Part shown: in pieces, positions 18,630 to 26,435 of the stretch
How the letters are laid out: each line of letters opens with the position of its first letter
How positions within the stretch are numbered: position 1 is the stretch's first letter
Source of the DNA: AP-15 sp963790875
GTDB taxonomy: Bacteria > Pseudomonadota > Alphaproteobacteria > ATCC43930 > CGMCC-115725
Direction of reading: 5' to 3'
DNA length: 64,000 bases
Assembly (NCBI GenBank): GCA_963790875.1
Contig: CAWBQT010000003.1
Location: forward strand, 1,612,001-1,676,000
Notes under the pieces: generated by a model
Database searches by the model: none
The model's input: only the letters and a program-made list of their open reading frames with translations
Told to the model about the DNA's origin: nothing
Program-made: the position numbers and the translations under genes

Positions 18630-19298
18630 TTACAATACTTGCTGCACGGCGCTCAACGGGACCGGGCCCAACCCGCCGCCGAGATCGAGCGTCGGGCCGT
18701 TCTGGCCGCCGAGACCGACCCCGGTGACCGGGGCCACGGCGTAGGGGGTCGCCGCCACCGCGGCGCCGTTGGCGGCAACCGCCGCGATCGAGATCGTGTA
18801 GGTGCCGGACGGCAATGTCGCGCCATTGGCACCGCCGCCGTTCCAAGAGAAGGTCTGGGTCCCTGCCGGCATCGCGCCGAGATTGAGGTTCGCCACGGCC
18901 CGGCCGGCGGCGTTGGTGATCACGACCGAAACATGGCGCGCCGCCGACGGCAGGTTGAACGCGCCGGTTGCGGCGCCGCTTTGCCCCAAAACCAGCGAGT
19001 TCCCACCGACAGCCACATTCTGGCCGACGAGCCCGACCGCCTCTTGGCCGCTCGCGGTCGTTGCCATGTTCTGCACCCCGGTTGCCGTCGATAATTCCGC
19101 AAGTTCGGTGGCAAACGCATCGGTGCTGGTCGGGTCGAGCGGGTCCTGATTTTCCAGCTGCGCGGTCAGCAGCTGCAGAAATGTGTTCTCGTTGAGCGTC
19201 TGGCTGCTACTGCTGAGGCCACTGGTGTTGGTCGGCAGCTGCGTGCCGGCCGGCAGCGCCGTCGCCGTCGCCGGCATCGCACTGGCTGCGGTCTCCAT
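18630..19298 (-). CDS. flgD: hook-cap scaffold FlgD
   Basis: FlgD caps the growing hook and is later replaced by FlgK. The family motif is clear: NTFLQLLTAQLENQDPLDPT followed by ATELAELSTATGVQNM. A FlgD Ig/tudor-like C-terminal part follows (GTQTFSWNGGGANGATLPSG and TYTISI). I start at ATG 19298 (METAAS), preceded by GGAGGG, because the longer frame overlaps flgC and lacks family residues. Length is 222 residues. Confidence 0.94.
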   Translation of the reverse strand: METAASAMPATATALPAGTQLPTNTSGLSSSSQTLNENTFLQLLTAQLENQDPLDPTSTDAFATELAELSTATGVQNMATTASGQEAVGLVGQNVAVGGNSLVLGQSGAATGAFNLPSAARHVSVVITNAAGRAVANLNLGAMPAGTQTFSWNGGGANGATLPSGTYTISIAAVAANGAAVAATPYAVAPVTGVGLGGQNGPTLDLGGGLGPVPLSAVQQVL

Positions 19299-19314
19299 CA
19301 GTGACCCTCCGGGT

Positions 19315-19728
19315 TCAGATCTGCAGCGTTCGCAAAGCGAGGCTCTTCGCGACATTGAAGGCCTCGAGGTTCGCCTGGTAATCCTGCTGCGCCGAGATCA
19401 TGTTGACCATCTCCTCGACGGGATTTACATTGGGCATTGTTACGTAACCGTTAGCGTCGGCAAATGGACTGCCCGGGTCAAATGAGCGGCGCAGCGGTTC
19501 CGCGCTTTCGACGACGCCAGCGACCTTGACGCCGGCCATGCCCACGGCGGGCTGACCGTCGTCCTCCGCCGGCACCGCTTCGAAGACGACCTCGCGGGCG
19601 CGGTAGGCCGATCCGGCCGACGGGCCGATGCTCTCGGCATTGGCGATGTTGCTGGCGACTGCGGTCAGCCGCTCGGATTCGGCAGCCATGCCGGACCCGG
19701 CAATGGCCATGGTGGAGAACAGTGGCAT
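19315..19728 (-). CDS. flgC: proximal rod protein FlgC
   Basis: FlgC is a 137-residue rod subunit. It has SERLTAVASNIANAESIG near the N-terminus, GYVTMPNVNPVEEMVNMISA and the C-terminal YQANLEAFNVAKSLALRTLQ, which are the standard FlgC signatures. It follows flgB by three bases and precedes flgD by 16. Confidence 0.95.
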   Translation of the reverse strand: MPLFSTMAIAGSGMAAESERLTAVASNIANAESIGPSAGSAYRAREVVFEAVPAEDDGQPAVGMAGVKVAGVVESAEPLRRSFDPGSPFADANGYVTMPNVNPVEEMVNMISAQQDYQANLEAFNVAKSLALRTLQI

Positions 19729-19731
19729 GGG

Positions 19732-20184
19732 TTAGCCTCCGCCGGATGACTGCGGGCTCGACCCGTTGATCGCGACCGCCAGCATTTTGATGATATCGGA
19801 GGCAAAGCTCGCCGCCGCCTCGTACTGGACGGCGTTTTCGCCGGCGGTGAGTTTTTCCTGATTGAGGTCGACGCTGTTGCCGTCGAGCGTCACCGGCGCG
19901 CCCGTCTGGTATTTGACCGCGTCAGCGACTGCATCCCCGATCCCGCCCGCGGCGGGGCCGAGAGACGGCGGATCATCGATCAGCCATGCGGCGTCCGGCA
20001 ATCGGCCTGCCGACTCGCTGGTCGCCGCGTCGAGGGCTGCGCGAAAATCGAGGTCGACCGCCTTGAAGCCGGGCGTACTGGCATTGGCGATGTCGGCGCC
20101 GAGGATCTGCTGGCGATAGGCGCGCAGATCGAGGACTTGGCGATAGAATCCCAATCCGCCATCCAACTTATTAACGAATTCCAT
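19732..20184 (-). CDS. flgB: proximal rod protein FlgB
   Basis: FlgB is the first gene of the leftward rod-hook operon. The 150-residue product has YRQQILGADIANASTPGFKA, the rod motif, and a C-terminal helix with VQYEAAASFASDIIKMLAVA. The middle Ala/Gly/Pro-rich loop is slightly longer than in the shortest homologues. Divergent flgA begins 80 bases away, and the gap contains promoter elements in both directions. Confidence 0.94.
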   Translation of the reverse strand: MEFVNKLDGGLGFYRQVLDLRAYRQQILGADIANASTPGFKAVDLDFRAALDAATSESAGRLPDAAWLIDDPPSLGPAAGGIGDAVADAVKYQTGAPVTLDGNSVDLNQEKLTAGENAVQYEAAASFASDIIKMLAVAINGSSPQSSGGG

Positions 20185-20202
20185 CGTATCGATTCTTCTG
20201 TA

Positions 20203-20232
20203 TTGCGAAATTTTCTCGTTTCGGCATAATAC
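20203..20232 (+). promoter_or_regulatory. sigma-70-like promoter for flgA
   Basis: TTGCGA at 20203-20208 and TAATAC at 20227-20232 are 18 bases apart and lie 32 bases upstream of the flgA start. The -10 overlaps that of the opposite-strand promoter for flgB. Confidence 0.5.
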
Positions 20233-20253
20233 CCGCGTTATGACTCAACGCAA
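20226..20253 (-). promoter_or_regulatory. sigma-70-like promoter for the flgB operon
   Basis: On the minus strand TTGCGT (20253-20248) and TATTAT (20231-20226) are 16 bases apart, about 40 bases upstream of flgB. Its -10 box occupies almost the same six base pairs as the flgA -10 box on the other strand. Confidence 0.5.
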
Positions 20254-20264
20254 GGAAAATCGCG

Positions 20265-20975
20265 ATGGCCGGAGGATGGTCGACAATGCGCGTCGCCTTT
20301 GCGGGTCTGCTGGCGGCGGCTCTCTCCTCGTCCCCGTCTTTGGCGGCGGGTCAGGTCGAGGACGCCCAATCGATCCGCTCCGCGATCGCAACCGCGGTCG
20401 CACCGCGCCTCGCCGCCTATAAAGGCGTCTCGGTCGAGGTTGCGGTCGGCGCCGTCGACCCGCGGCTGCGCCTGCCGGCTTGTCCAGCTCCGGAAGTCGT
20501 GCTGCCTGCGCTCAATGCGGCGATGATGACCGCCAGGGTGGATTGCCCAACCCCGCGGTGGACGATCTACGTTCCGGTACACCTGCATGGCTGGATCAAT
20601 GCGGTCGTCGCGTCGGTCAATCTGGCGCCCGAGACGAAGCTCGAGGCCGACGATCTCACCCGCGGCCCAGTCGACATGTTCGCCAATAACGGCAGTCTTT
20701 TGACCGATGTCGGCGCCGTCGAGGGCAAGATATTGCGCGTCGGACTGCTCGCCGGCGCCCCGATCTTGTCGCCGTTCCTCGAATATCCGATCGTTATCCA
20801 TCGTGGGCAAAGGGTGCTTCTGACGCTGACCGCCCGAACGATGGAGATCAAGGCGCCGGCGGTGGCGCTGGAGGACGGCCGGGTCGGCGACAGTATCGAA
20901 GTCGAAAACCCCGACAGCCAGAAGACGATGCGGGCGACCGTGCTCGGCGATGGCAGCGTCGAAATGAAATTTTAG
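20265..20975 (+). CDS. flgA: P-ring assembly chaperone FlgA
   Basis: FlgA is a periplasmic chaperone for P-ring assembly by FlgI. A signal peptide (MRVAFAGLLAAALSSSPSLA) precedes a SAF-type domain: VASVNLAPETKLEADDLTRG, a hydrophobic core around VGLLAGAPILSPFLEYPIVI, RGQRVLLTLTARTMEIKAP and DGRVGDSIEVENPDSQK. Length 236 is normal. ATG 20265 has AAGGA seven bases upstream; ATG 20286, with GGAGGA, is an alternative start directly at the signal peptide. It is divergent from flgB and followed by flgN. Confidence 0.9.
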   Translation: MAGGWSTMRVAFAGLLAAALSSSPSLAAGQVEDAQSIRSAIATAVAPRLAAYKGVSVEVAVGAVDPRLRLPACPAPEVVLPALNAAMMTARVDCPTPRWTIYVPVHLHGWINAVVASVNLAPETKLEADDLTRGPVDMFANNGSLLTDVGAVEGKILRVGLLAGAPILSPFLEYPIVIHRGQRVLLTLTARTMEIKAPAVALEDGRVGDSIEVENPDSQKTMRATVLGDGSVEMKF

Positions 20976-21008
20976 CCGAATGAAACACCAGTGGCCCAGA
21001 GGGAGGCG

Positions 21009-21371
21009 ATGGCGCAATCGGACAGAACACTTTCGGAGCTGCTCTCCGAGCTGCGCGAGATTCTCGAGGAAGAGCGCCGCATTCTGCTGTCGGGCAGTCC
21101 GGCGCGGATTGCCGGCATCGTCGAGCGCAAGCTCCGCCTCGCCGAGGTGATCGAGACCGCGTGCAAGCGGCCGGACGCCGTGCCGCCCGGCGTCGAAACG
21201 GTCGTCGTGCTCGACCGCTACAACCGCGGCAATTCGGTAATCTGCACGGCAATGCTGCGCCATCTGACACGGACGCTCGACCAGTTACGCCGGCGCGATT
21301 GCCACCGCTCCTATGGGCCGGACGGCGCCGAGCACGGCCCGCCGGCGCCAAGCCGGCTCGGTGCCGCCTAG
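21009..21371 (+). CDS. flgN: FlgN-family export chaperone
   Basis: FlgN escorts FlgK and FlgL to the export gate. The product shows SELLSELREILEEERRILLS, then IAGIVERKLRLAEVIETACK and RYNRGNSVICTAMLRHLTRT, a long-helix pattern with the conserved Asn-rich turn of the family. It directly follows flgA, the usual place of flgN or flgM-flgN in beta/gammaproteobacteria. I use ATG 21009 with AGGGAGG just upstream; GTG 20991 is an alternative. The Pro/Gly-rich C-terminal 20 residues are unlikely to be structured. Confidence 0.72.
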   Translation: MAQSDRTLSELLSELREILEEERRILLSGSPARIAGIVERKLRLAEVIETACKRPDAVPPGVETVVVLDRYNRGNSVICTAMLRHLTRTLDQLRRRDCHRSYGPDGAEHGPPAPSRLGAA

Positions 21372-21613
21372 CTCTGCTCTTGCTTGGGTCATCAGCGCCA
21401 AATGCCTCATGTTCCCGGTAAATTCGGGTTGTGCGCGTCTAACTGACGGCATCGATCCGGGTCCGGTCTCGTGGGTCCAAGCCCTCCAGCTTCGGACATG
21501 GCAAAGCTGCATACGTACCTCGACCGCTCAGCCAAGTCCCTCGGGTGGCATCTCGCCGAGATCCGTCAAAGAAGATAGGGTCGGGCTCTCGAGAACTCGG
21601 CTTGGGCAGCAAG

Positions 21614-22144
21614 ATGACAACGTTCGAGATTCCGACCGTGGCTACGGCTCGGCTGCAGCTCCGCCCGTTTCGGGCCGGCGACCTCGATGCCTATGCGGCT
21701 ATGCAGGCAAATCCGGAAGTGATGCGGCACTTGGTCATAGGCCGCACCTCGACCCCGATCGAGGTCTGGCGGACGATGGCGACATCTCTGGGGGCTTGGC
21801 TCTTGCGCGGCTATGGAATGTGGGCCTGCGAAACTACCCACAACAGCGTATTTGTCGGAAGTGTCGGGATCTTCCACCCGCTTGACTGGCCCGAACCCGA
21901 AATCGCCTATTCTTTCGACAGGCCCTACTGGGGACAGGGTCTTGCGACCGAAGCGGCGAAGGCGGCTCGCGATTGGCTGTTCTCGCACTTCCTATTGATG
22001 CGTGCGGCGAGCTTCATTCGGCCCGAAAACCATGCGTCAAAGCGCGTTGTGGAAAAGCTCGGCGCGGTTTGCGAACGCACACACGACTTGCGGGGTGTGC
22101 GCTATGAATGGTGGGTGCATCACCGGACCGGCGGACAGCCCTAA
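21614..22144 (+). CDS. GNAT-family acetyltransferase (RimJ/RimL type)
   Basis: The product is a 176-residue N-acetyltransferase related to RimJ/RimL and similar enzymes that acetylate amino groups with acetyl-CoA. It has the opening TARLQLRPFRAGDLDAYAAM, the strand pair VGSVGIFHPLDWPEPEIAYS, the acetyl-CoA loop YWGQGLATEAAKAARDWLF and the motif RPENHASKRVVEKLGAV. The start is ATG 21614 (MTTFEIP); the longer frame from 21545 adds unrelated residues. It is the first gene of the accessory block between the flagellar halves. The substrate cannot be told. Confidence 0.85.
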   Translation: MTTFEIPTVATARLQLRPFRAGDLDAYAAMQANPEVMRHLVIGRTSTPIEVWRTMATSLGAWLLRGYGMWACETTHNSVFVGSVGIFHPLDWPEPEIAYSFDRPYWGQGLATEAAKAARDWLFSHFLLMRAASFIRPENHASKRVVEKLGAVCERTHDLRGVRYEWWVHHRTGGQP

Positions 22145-22220
22145 CCGAACTTGGCCGATTGGGGCAGGTTGAACGAGGTAAGTGGTTGACTTCTTTCGAC
22201 TGGACCCACGAAGGTCTTCA

Positions 22221-23996
22221 CTACACGGGGGATGTCGGGGCGATCTGAGAGGCGCTGATTTTGGGCTCCGGTTGGGCGGGAAGGACGAGTTTGAGCTTGT
22301 CGAGGAGGAGCGCGAGCTCGGGTTCTGGCTCGGTGTAGCGGGTCAGCACCAGCTCGCGGCCGTCAGTCGTCGGGACATGCAGGTCGATCATCTGCACGGC
22401 GGCGAACTTTTCGATGGCACTGCGCGGGGTGAGACCGGGCGCGAAGGCGTGGAGGCGCCGACCGAGCGTGACGTGGAGGCAATATGCGAGGAAGGCGATG
22501 AAGATATGCGCCTCGATGCGCGCCTCGTCCTGATGAAAGATCGGCCGGATGGCGAGGTCGCTCTTGAGGTTCTTGAATGCCTCCTCGACGCTGACGAGCT
22601 GGAGGTACAAGCCCCACAGCCGCGCCGGATCGTCGTCGGTGAGATTGGTGCGCAAGAGATACCGGCCCTCGCGCCGTCGGGCCCGGCGCAGCTTGGCGCG
22701 ATCGAGGCGATAGCTGAGGGCGGCGCTGTCCGCAGCCACCTCGATCGCGATCAGACGCCAAGCGGTTCGGGCCTGCTTGCGCGCGGCGCCGAGCCGCATC
22801 AGCAGCTCTTCGCGCGTCAGCTTCATACCAGCGAGCTGCTTGAGCCGTGCCCACAACCATTTCAGCTGGCGGCGGCGCATCGCCCGTTCTTTGGCGACCC
22901 GGTCGGTGCTTTGCGCGAAGACGTAAAGTTCGCCGTCTTGGGGCAGCAGCTTGACTTGCACACCCGGCCGGGCGTCCTGCCAGGGCTTGGCAACGAGAGC
23001 CTTCTCCAGCCGGGTCAGACGGCCCTTCGGCGTACCGACCAGATACTGCACCGGCGGATCGGCGGCGCGCATCTCGGCCAGCACCGCTTCGGTCGGTACG
23101 CCGCGGTCCATCAGCCAAATCCGCCGTGCCTTGCCGTACTGCCGCTCGATGCGGTCGAGAAAACCGCGCAGCGTCGTCTTGTCCGCCGTGTTGCCCGGCA
23201 ATACCTCGTAGGCGAGCGGCAGCCCTTCTGGCGTCACCACCAGCGCGATGATTACCTGCACGCAGTCGCCTCGGTGGTCGCGCGAATAACCGTGCCGACG
23301 TTTGTCGCCTTCCGGAAACGGCGGATCGCTCTCGAAATAGGTGCTCGTCAGATCGTAGAGCAGCACATCGAAGTTGACGTTGAACAGGTCGCGCCAACGC
23401 CCGACCAGATGGTCGAACAGCGCTTGCTTGTGTTCGAGCAGCCGATCGTGACAGCGGTAGAGCTTGTGGATCTCCGCCAGTCCGACATCCTCGCCCAGCA
23501 GGTCGGCCATGGCGCTGTGCTCGAACCATTGGCGATGCAAGTGCCACTCGCTGCCCGGCGCCAGCAGCCGGTAGGTCGCCAAGAGCAACAGCACCTGGTG
23601 CCAGCGTGTCCCCTTGCGGCTGGGGCCGAGCCTCCCGGCCCAGAACTCATCGAGCGCCAGTTCGCGCCACAGGTTCACCGCCAGCCAGCACCCGCCCCAT
23701 TGCCGCGGCCGGCGCAGCCGCAGCTCGCTGAGCTTCAGCCGGACGATCGAGGCGTCCGGCAGCACCCCCTCGCAGCGGTCTTCCGGGAACAGCGACAAGG
23801 TGCGCGGCGCCGGCGCTCCGGCCTCCAGGACGGCGATCGACTTGCGCCAAGCCAGTTCCTGAGAATCGTTGATCTCGCCCAGGTACAGCAGCGGCCGCTG
23901 TACCACACGGCCGCCGCCGACCCGGCGATTCTCCACGATGCTCCAGTAACGGTGCTCTTTGCCGTCCTTCTTGCGCTTGGTGTGGCGGAGAAACAT
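22221..23996 (-). CDS. IS1634-family DDE transposase
   Basis: The 591-residue protein from ATG 23996 (MFLRHTKRKKDGKEHRYWSI) is an IS4-superfamily transposase of IS1634 type. Recognisable parts are VLLYDLTSTYFES with the first catalytic Asp, RRIWLMDRGVPT with the second, and the YREK-like region AFKNLKSDLAIRPIFHQDEA holding the Glu. The frame is intact, so the element may be active. A 13-base direct match, GGTCTTCACTACA, occurs just inside both ends (22213 and 24044), but I could not settle the terminal inverted repeats or target duplication. Confidence 0.9.
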   Translation of the reverse strand: MFLRHTKRKKDGKEHRYWSIVENRRVGGGRVVQRPLLYLGEINDSQELAWRKSIAVLEAGAPAPRTLSLFPEDRCEGVLPDASIVRLKLSELRLRRPRQWGGCWLAVNLWRELALDEFWAGRLGPSRKGTRWHQVLLLLATYRLLAPGSEWHLHRQWFEHSAMADLLGEDVGLAEIHKLYRCHDRLLEHKQALFDHLVGRWRDLFNVNFDVLLYDLTSTYFESDPPFPEGDKRRHGYSRDHRGDCVQVIIALVVTPEGLPLAYEVLPGNTADKTTLRGFLDRIERQYGKARRIWLMDRGVPTEAVLAEMRAADPPVQYLVGTPKGRLTRLEKALVAKPWQDARPGVQVKLLPQDGELYVFAQSTDRVAKERAMRRRQLKWLWARLKQLAGMKLTREELLMRLGAARKQARTAWRLIAIEVAADSAALSYRLDRAKLRRARRREGRYLLRTNLTDDDPARLWGLYLQLVSVEEAFKNLKSDLAIRPIFHQDEARIEAHIFIAFLAYCLHVTLGRRLHAFAPGLTPRSAIEKFAAVQMIDLHVPTTDGRELVLTRYTEPEPELALLLDKLKLVLPAQPEPKISASQIAPTSPV

Positions 23997-24843
23997 GACG
24001 CTGCGAATTATACGCGCGGCAGCCACCCCGAAAATGGCCCAGGTCTTCACTACAGTCGTTTTTCATCATTTTCTGTAGATCGGCCCCTTATTTCTCAATT
24101 ACTTGCCGGATCAAAAATCGAAAACCCCGCCGCCAATCGGCGAAGTCAGGCTAAGGTGGCCCATTGGAGGTGGTGCCCTTAAGAGATTGATATGATCTCC
24201 CTCCACCACGGAGCGGCTTGATCGAATTTTCGATGCGACCGCGGCAACCCGGCGCCGCCGGCGGTCGGCGCGAGACGGAATGTCGGGACAGTAAGCGGAC
24301 AGCCGGTCGGGGGGGCTTGGTTGGCGTGGACGGCGCCCCCGGCTGAAACGAGAAGCATGAAAGAGGGCGCCGCCGATGGCGGCATCGCCGGCGAGACCAT
24401 TCCCGTCGGCATCGTCTCCATCCTGAACCGCCCCGGCAAAGAAGGCGGGAAGGCGCTGGCACCGCAATCGGCGAGGTCCGGCCAAAAGAGGCCAGATTGG
24501 CCAGGCGGCGGCCGCTTCATAAGAATTCATAAGATTCCATCCGGCGTCCGCCGTCGGCGGGCGCGATGATGAGCCTGGGACGGGCCGGGAGAGGGCGTTT
24601 AATTTGAAAAAGTCACATTCGGCTGGGCCGCTTGTGCGAAGAAGATTCGGCGCTCTGACGGGCGCGAGCCGGCTGGAGTTTGGGCGAGGGCGAACTGCGG
24701 AGCGGCACGGAGCGTTGTGGTTGACAAGACGGCTGTTTGGATATGGCCTTGGCGACGACAAGAGGTAAGGAAGTGAGGCGGCGCGATGCAAACAGCGGGT
24801 CGTCATGTCTCTGTATTTGTGAAGGATAGTTTCCGGATCACTG
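23997..24843. other. non-coding gap between the two transposase genes
   Basis: About 850 bases. It should include the right end of the IS1634-type element near 24050-24070 and the left end of the IS701-type element near 24810. The rest holds GC-rich sequence with several Gly/Pro/Arg-rich open frames on both strands, none with family features. It may be decayed insertion-sequence DNA. Confidence 0.4.
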
Positions 24844-26219
24844 GTGGAGCGGATCGCCGGAGCCTTTGGGGCTTTTGCCGAACGGTACCGGCGTTTCTTT
24901 GCCACTCGGGCCCGCGACAATTCGGCGGTGGCGGAACGCTACCTGCAAGGTCTGGCGCAGGCCAGCGAGTGTACGTTTGAAGGGATGGGGGCGGTGGTCG
25001 AGGCGGCGTGCCCGCAACGCTTTCAGCATTTCATCAGCAACTCGCCGTGGGACCACGAAGCGGTGCTGGCGCAGCTCTCCTGCGACGCAGACAGGCTGGT
25101 CGGCGGCAAGCCGGAAAGTTGTCTGATCATCGACGAAACCAGCTTCCTCAAAAAGGGCGAGCGTTCGGTTGGGGTTGCCCGTCAGTGGTCGGGGCGGCTG
25201 GGCAAGGTCGACAACTGTCAGGTGGCGGTATTCGCCGTCTTGTCGGATGGGCAACAGAATGTGCCGATCGATATGCGGCTGTATCTGCCTCGCCAGTGGG
25301 TCGAGGATGAGGCGCGGTGCGCGCGGGCCGGGGTTCCGCCGGCCGCGCGGCAACTGAGGTCGAAGAGCGAGCAGGCCCTGGATCTGGTGCGGACAGCGCG
25401 GGCTCGCGGGGTGCGTTTCCAGTGGGTCGGCGTCGATGCCGGTTATGGCAAGGAACCGGCCTTTCTGCGCGCGCTGGATGATGCCGCGGAGGGGTTTGTT
25501 ACCGATGTGCCGCGCACGCAATCGGTGTGGACGCAACGGCCCGAGATTGGCTTGCCGACCCGACGGCCAGGACAGGGGCGGCCGGCGACGAAACGGCAGG
25601 CCTCGTCGCATGCCGACACGGCGGAGCAGGTGGCACAAAGCTTTCGCGCCGAAGATTGGCAACGCTTGACGTTGCGCGACAGTACCAGGGGTCCGTTGCG
25701 GGTGGATATCGCCTGTCGGCGGATCTGGGTGTGGACGGCGAGGAAGCCAACCCGCGGTCCTGGCACCTGATCGTGCGCCGCGAGGTGGGATCGCCCGGCA
25801 CGATCAAATACACTCTGAGCAACGCCCCGGCCGATACGCCGGTTTTGCGCCTGGCCCAGATGCAAGGGCAGCGCTATTGGGTCGAGCGGGTCTTTGAGGA
25901 CGCCAAGAGCGAGTGCGGTCTGGCCGACTATCAGGTACTCGGCTGGCGGGCGTGGCACCACCATGTGACCATGGTCCTGTTGGCGATGCTGTTTATCGCC
26001 GAGCGCCGCGCCGCGCATCATGCGGAAATCGATCTGCTGACGTCGCGCGACATTGTTGAGATCCTCAGCGAGATCCTGCCGCGCAAAGCCGAAGGCCGCG
26101 ATGCCTTGGTGCGCCGTATCAACCAGCGACACGAACGACGACGCGGGGCGATCCGATCGCGATACCGCGATCAACCGCGTATCGCGACCCCTTCCGCGCA
26201 TCAGCCTGCAAAGATGTAA
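24844..26219 (+). mobile_element. IS701-type transposase, frameshifted
   Basis: The first frame has the IS701 features DNSAVAERYLQGLAQASE, PESCLIIDETSFLKKGERSV with the first Asp, and VRFQWVGVDAGYGKEPAFLR with the second. The second frame continues with SWHLIVRREVGSPGTIKYTL, the Glu-bearing region RYWVERVFEDAKSECGLADY and QVLGWRAWHHHVTMVLLAML. Adding one G at about 25731-25736 (TGGAC to TGGGAC) joins them. GTG 24844 is the first usable start. Possible imperfect inverted repeats lie at 24810-24826 and 26221-26238. The copy is inactive as read, unless the break is a sequence error. Confidence 0.85.
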
Positions 26220-26280
26220 ATCCTAAATAAACTACAGATATACTGTGTGTGACTCTGTCAAATTAATTGGGAGGACAAAA

Positions 26281-26427
26281 TGCCGCGGATCGCACTATTG
26301 TCGCTGGGGCAAATTCGCGATTTCGGGCTCGCGGCGATTTTTGTCGCCGTGGCGGCGAGCCCGAGCAATCCGGCAGCCGGGCAAGAGCAGGTGGGGACAC
26401 TTGACCGGCGTCCGACCCGACACTAAA
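26281..26427 (+). CDS. small secreted-protein fragment
   Basis: A 48-residue frame with a strong ribosome site (GGGAGGACAAA before ATG 26281). It reads like a signal peptide, with IRDFGLAAIFVAVAASP and a possible cleavage after PAAG, then stops after a few polar residues. It may be the remaining 5' end of a secreted-protein gene cut off by an insertion event, as it lies between the IS701 copy and dsbD. It could also be chance. Confidence 0.35.
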
Positions 26428-26435
26428 GGCGGTTG

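Noticed and set aside
22202..24060. Terminal inverted repeats of the IS1634-type element
   Set aside because: The shared 13-base word GGTCTTCACTACA is a direct repeat, not inverted. I could not define the ends.
22182..24182. A 666-residue plus-strand open frame
   Set aside because: It is exactly antisense to the IS1634-type transposase gene, is rich in Arg, Gln and His, and has no family motif. The minus-strand protein has clear transposase motifs.
24179..24569. Open frames on both strands between the two transposase genes
   Set aside because: Gly/Pro/Ser/Arg-rich with no motif, and both strands are equally open. Treated as decayed or non-coding DNA.
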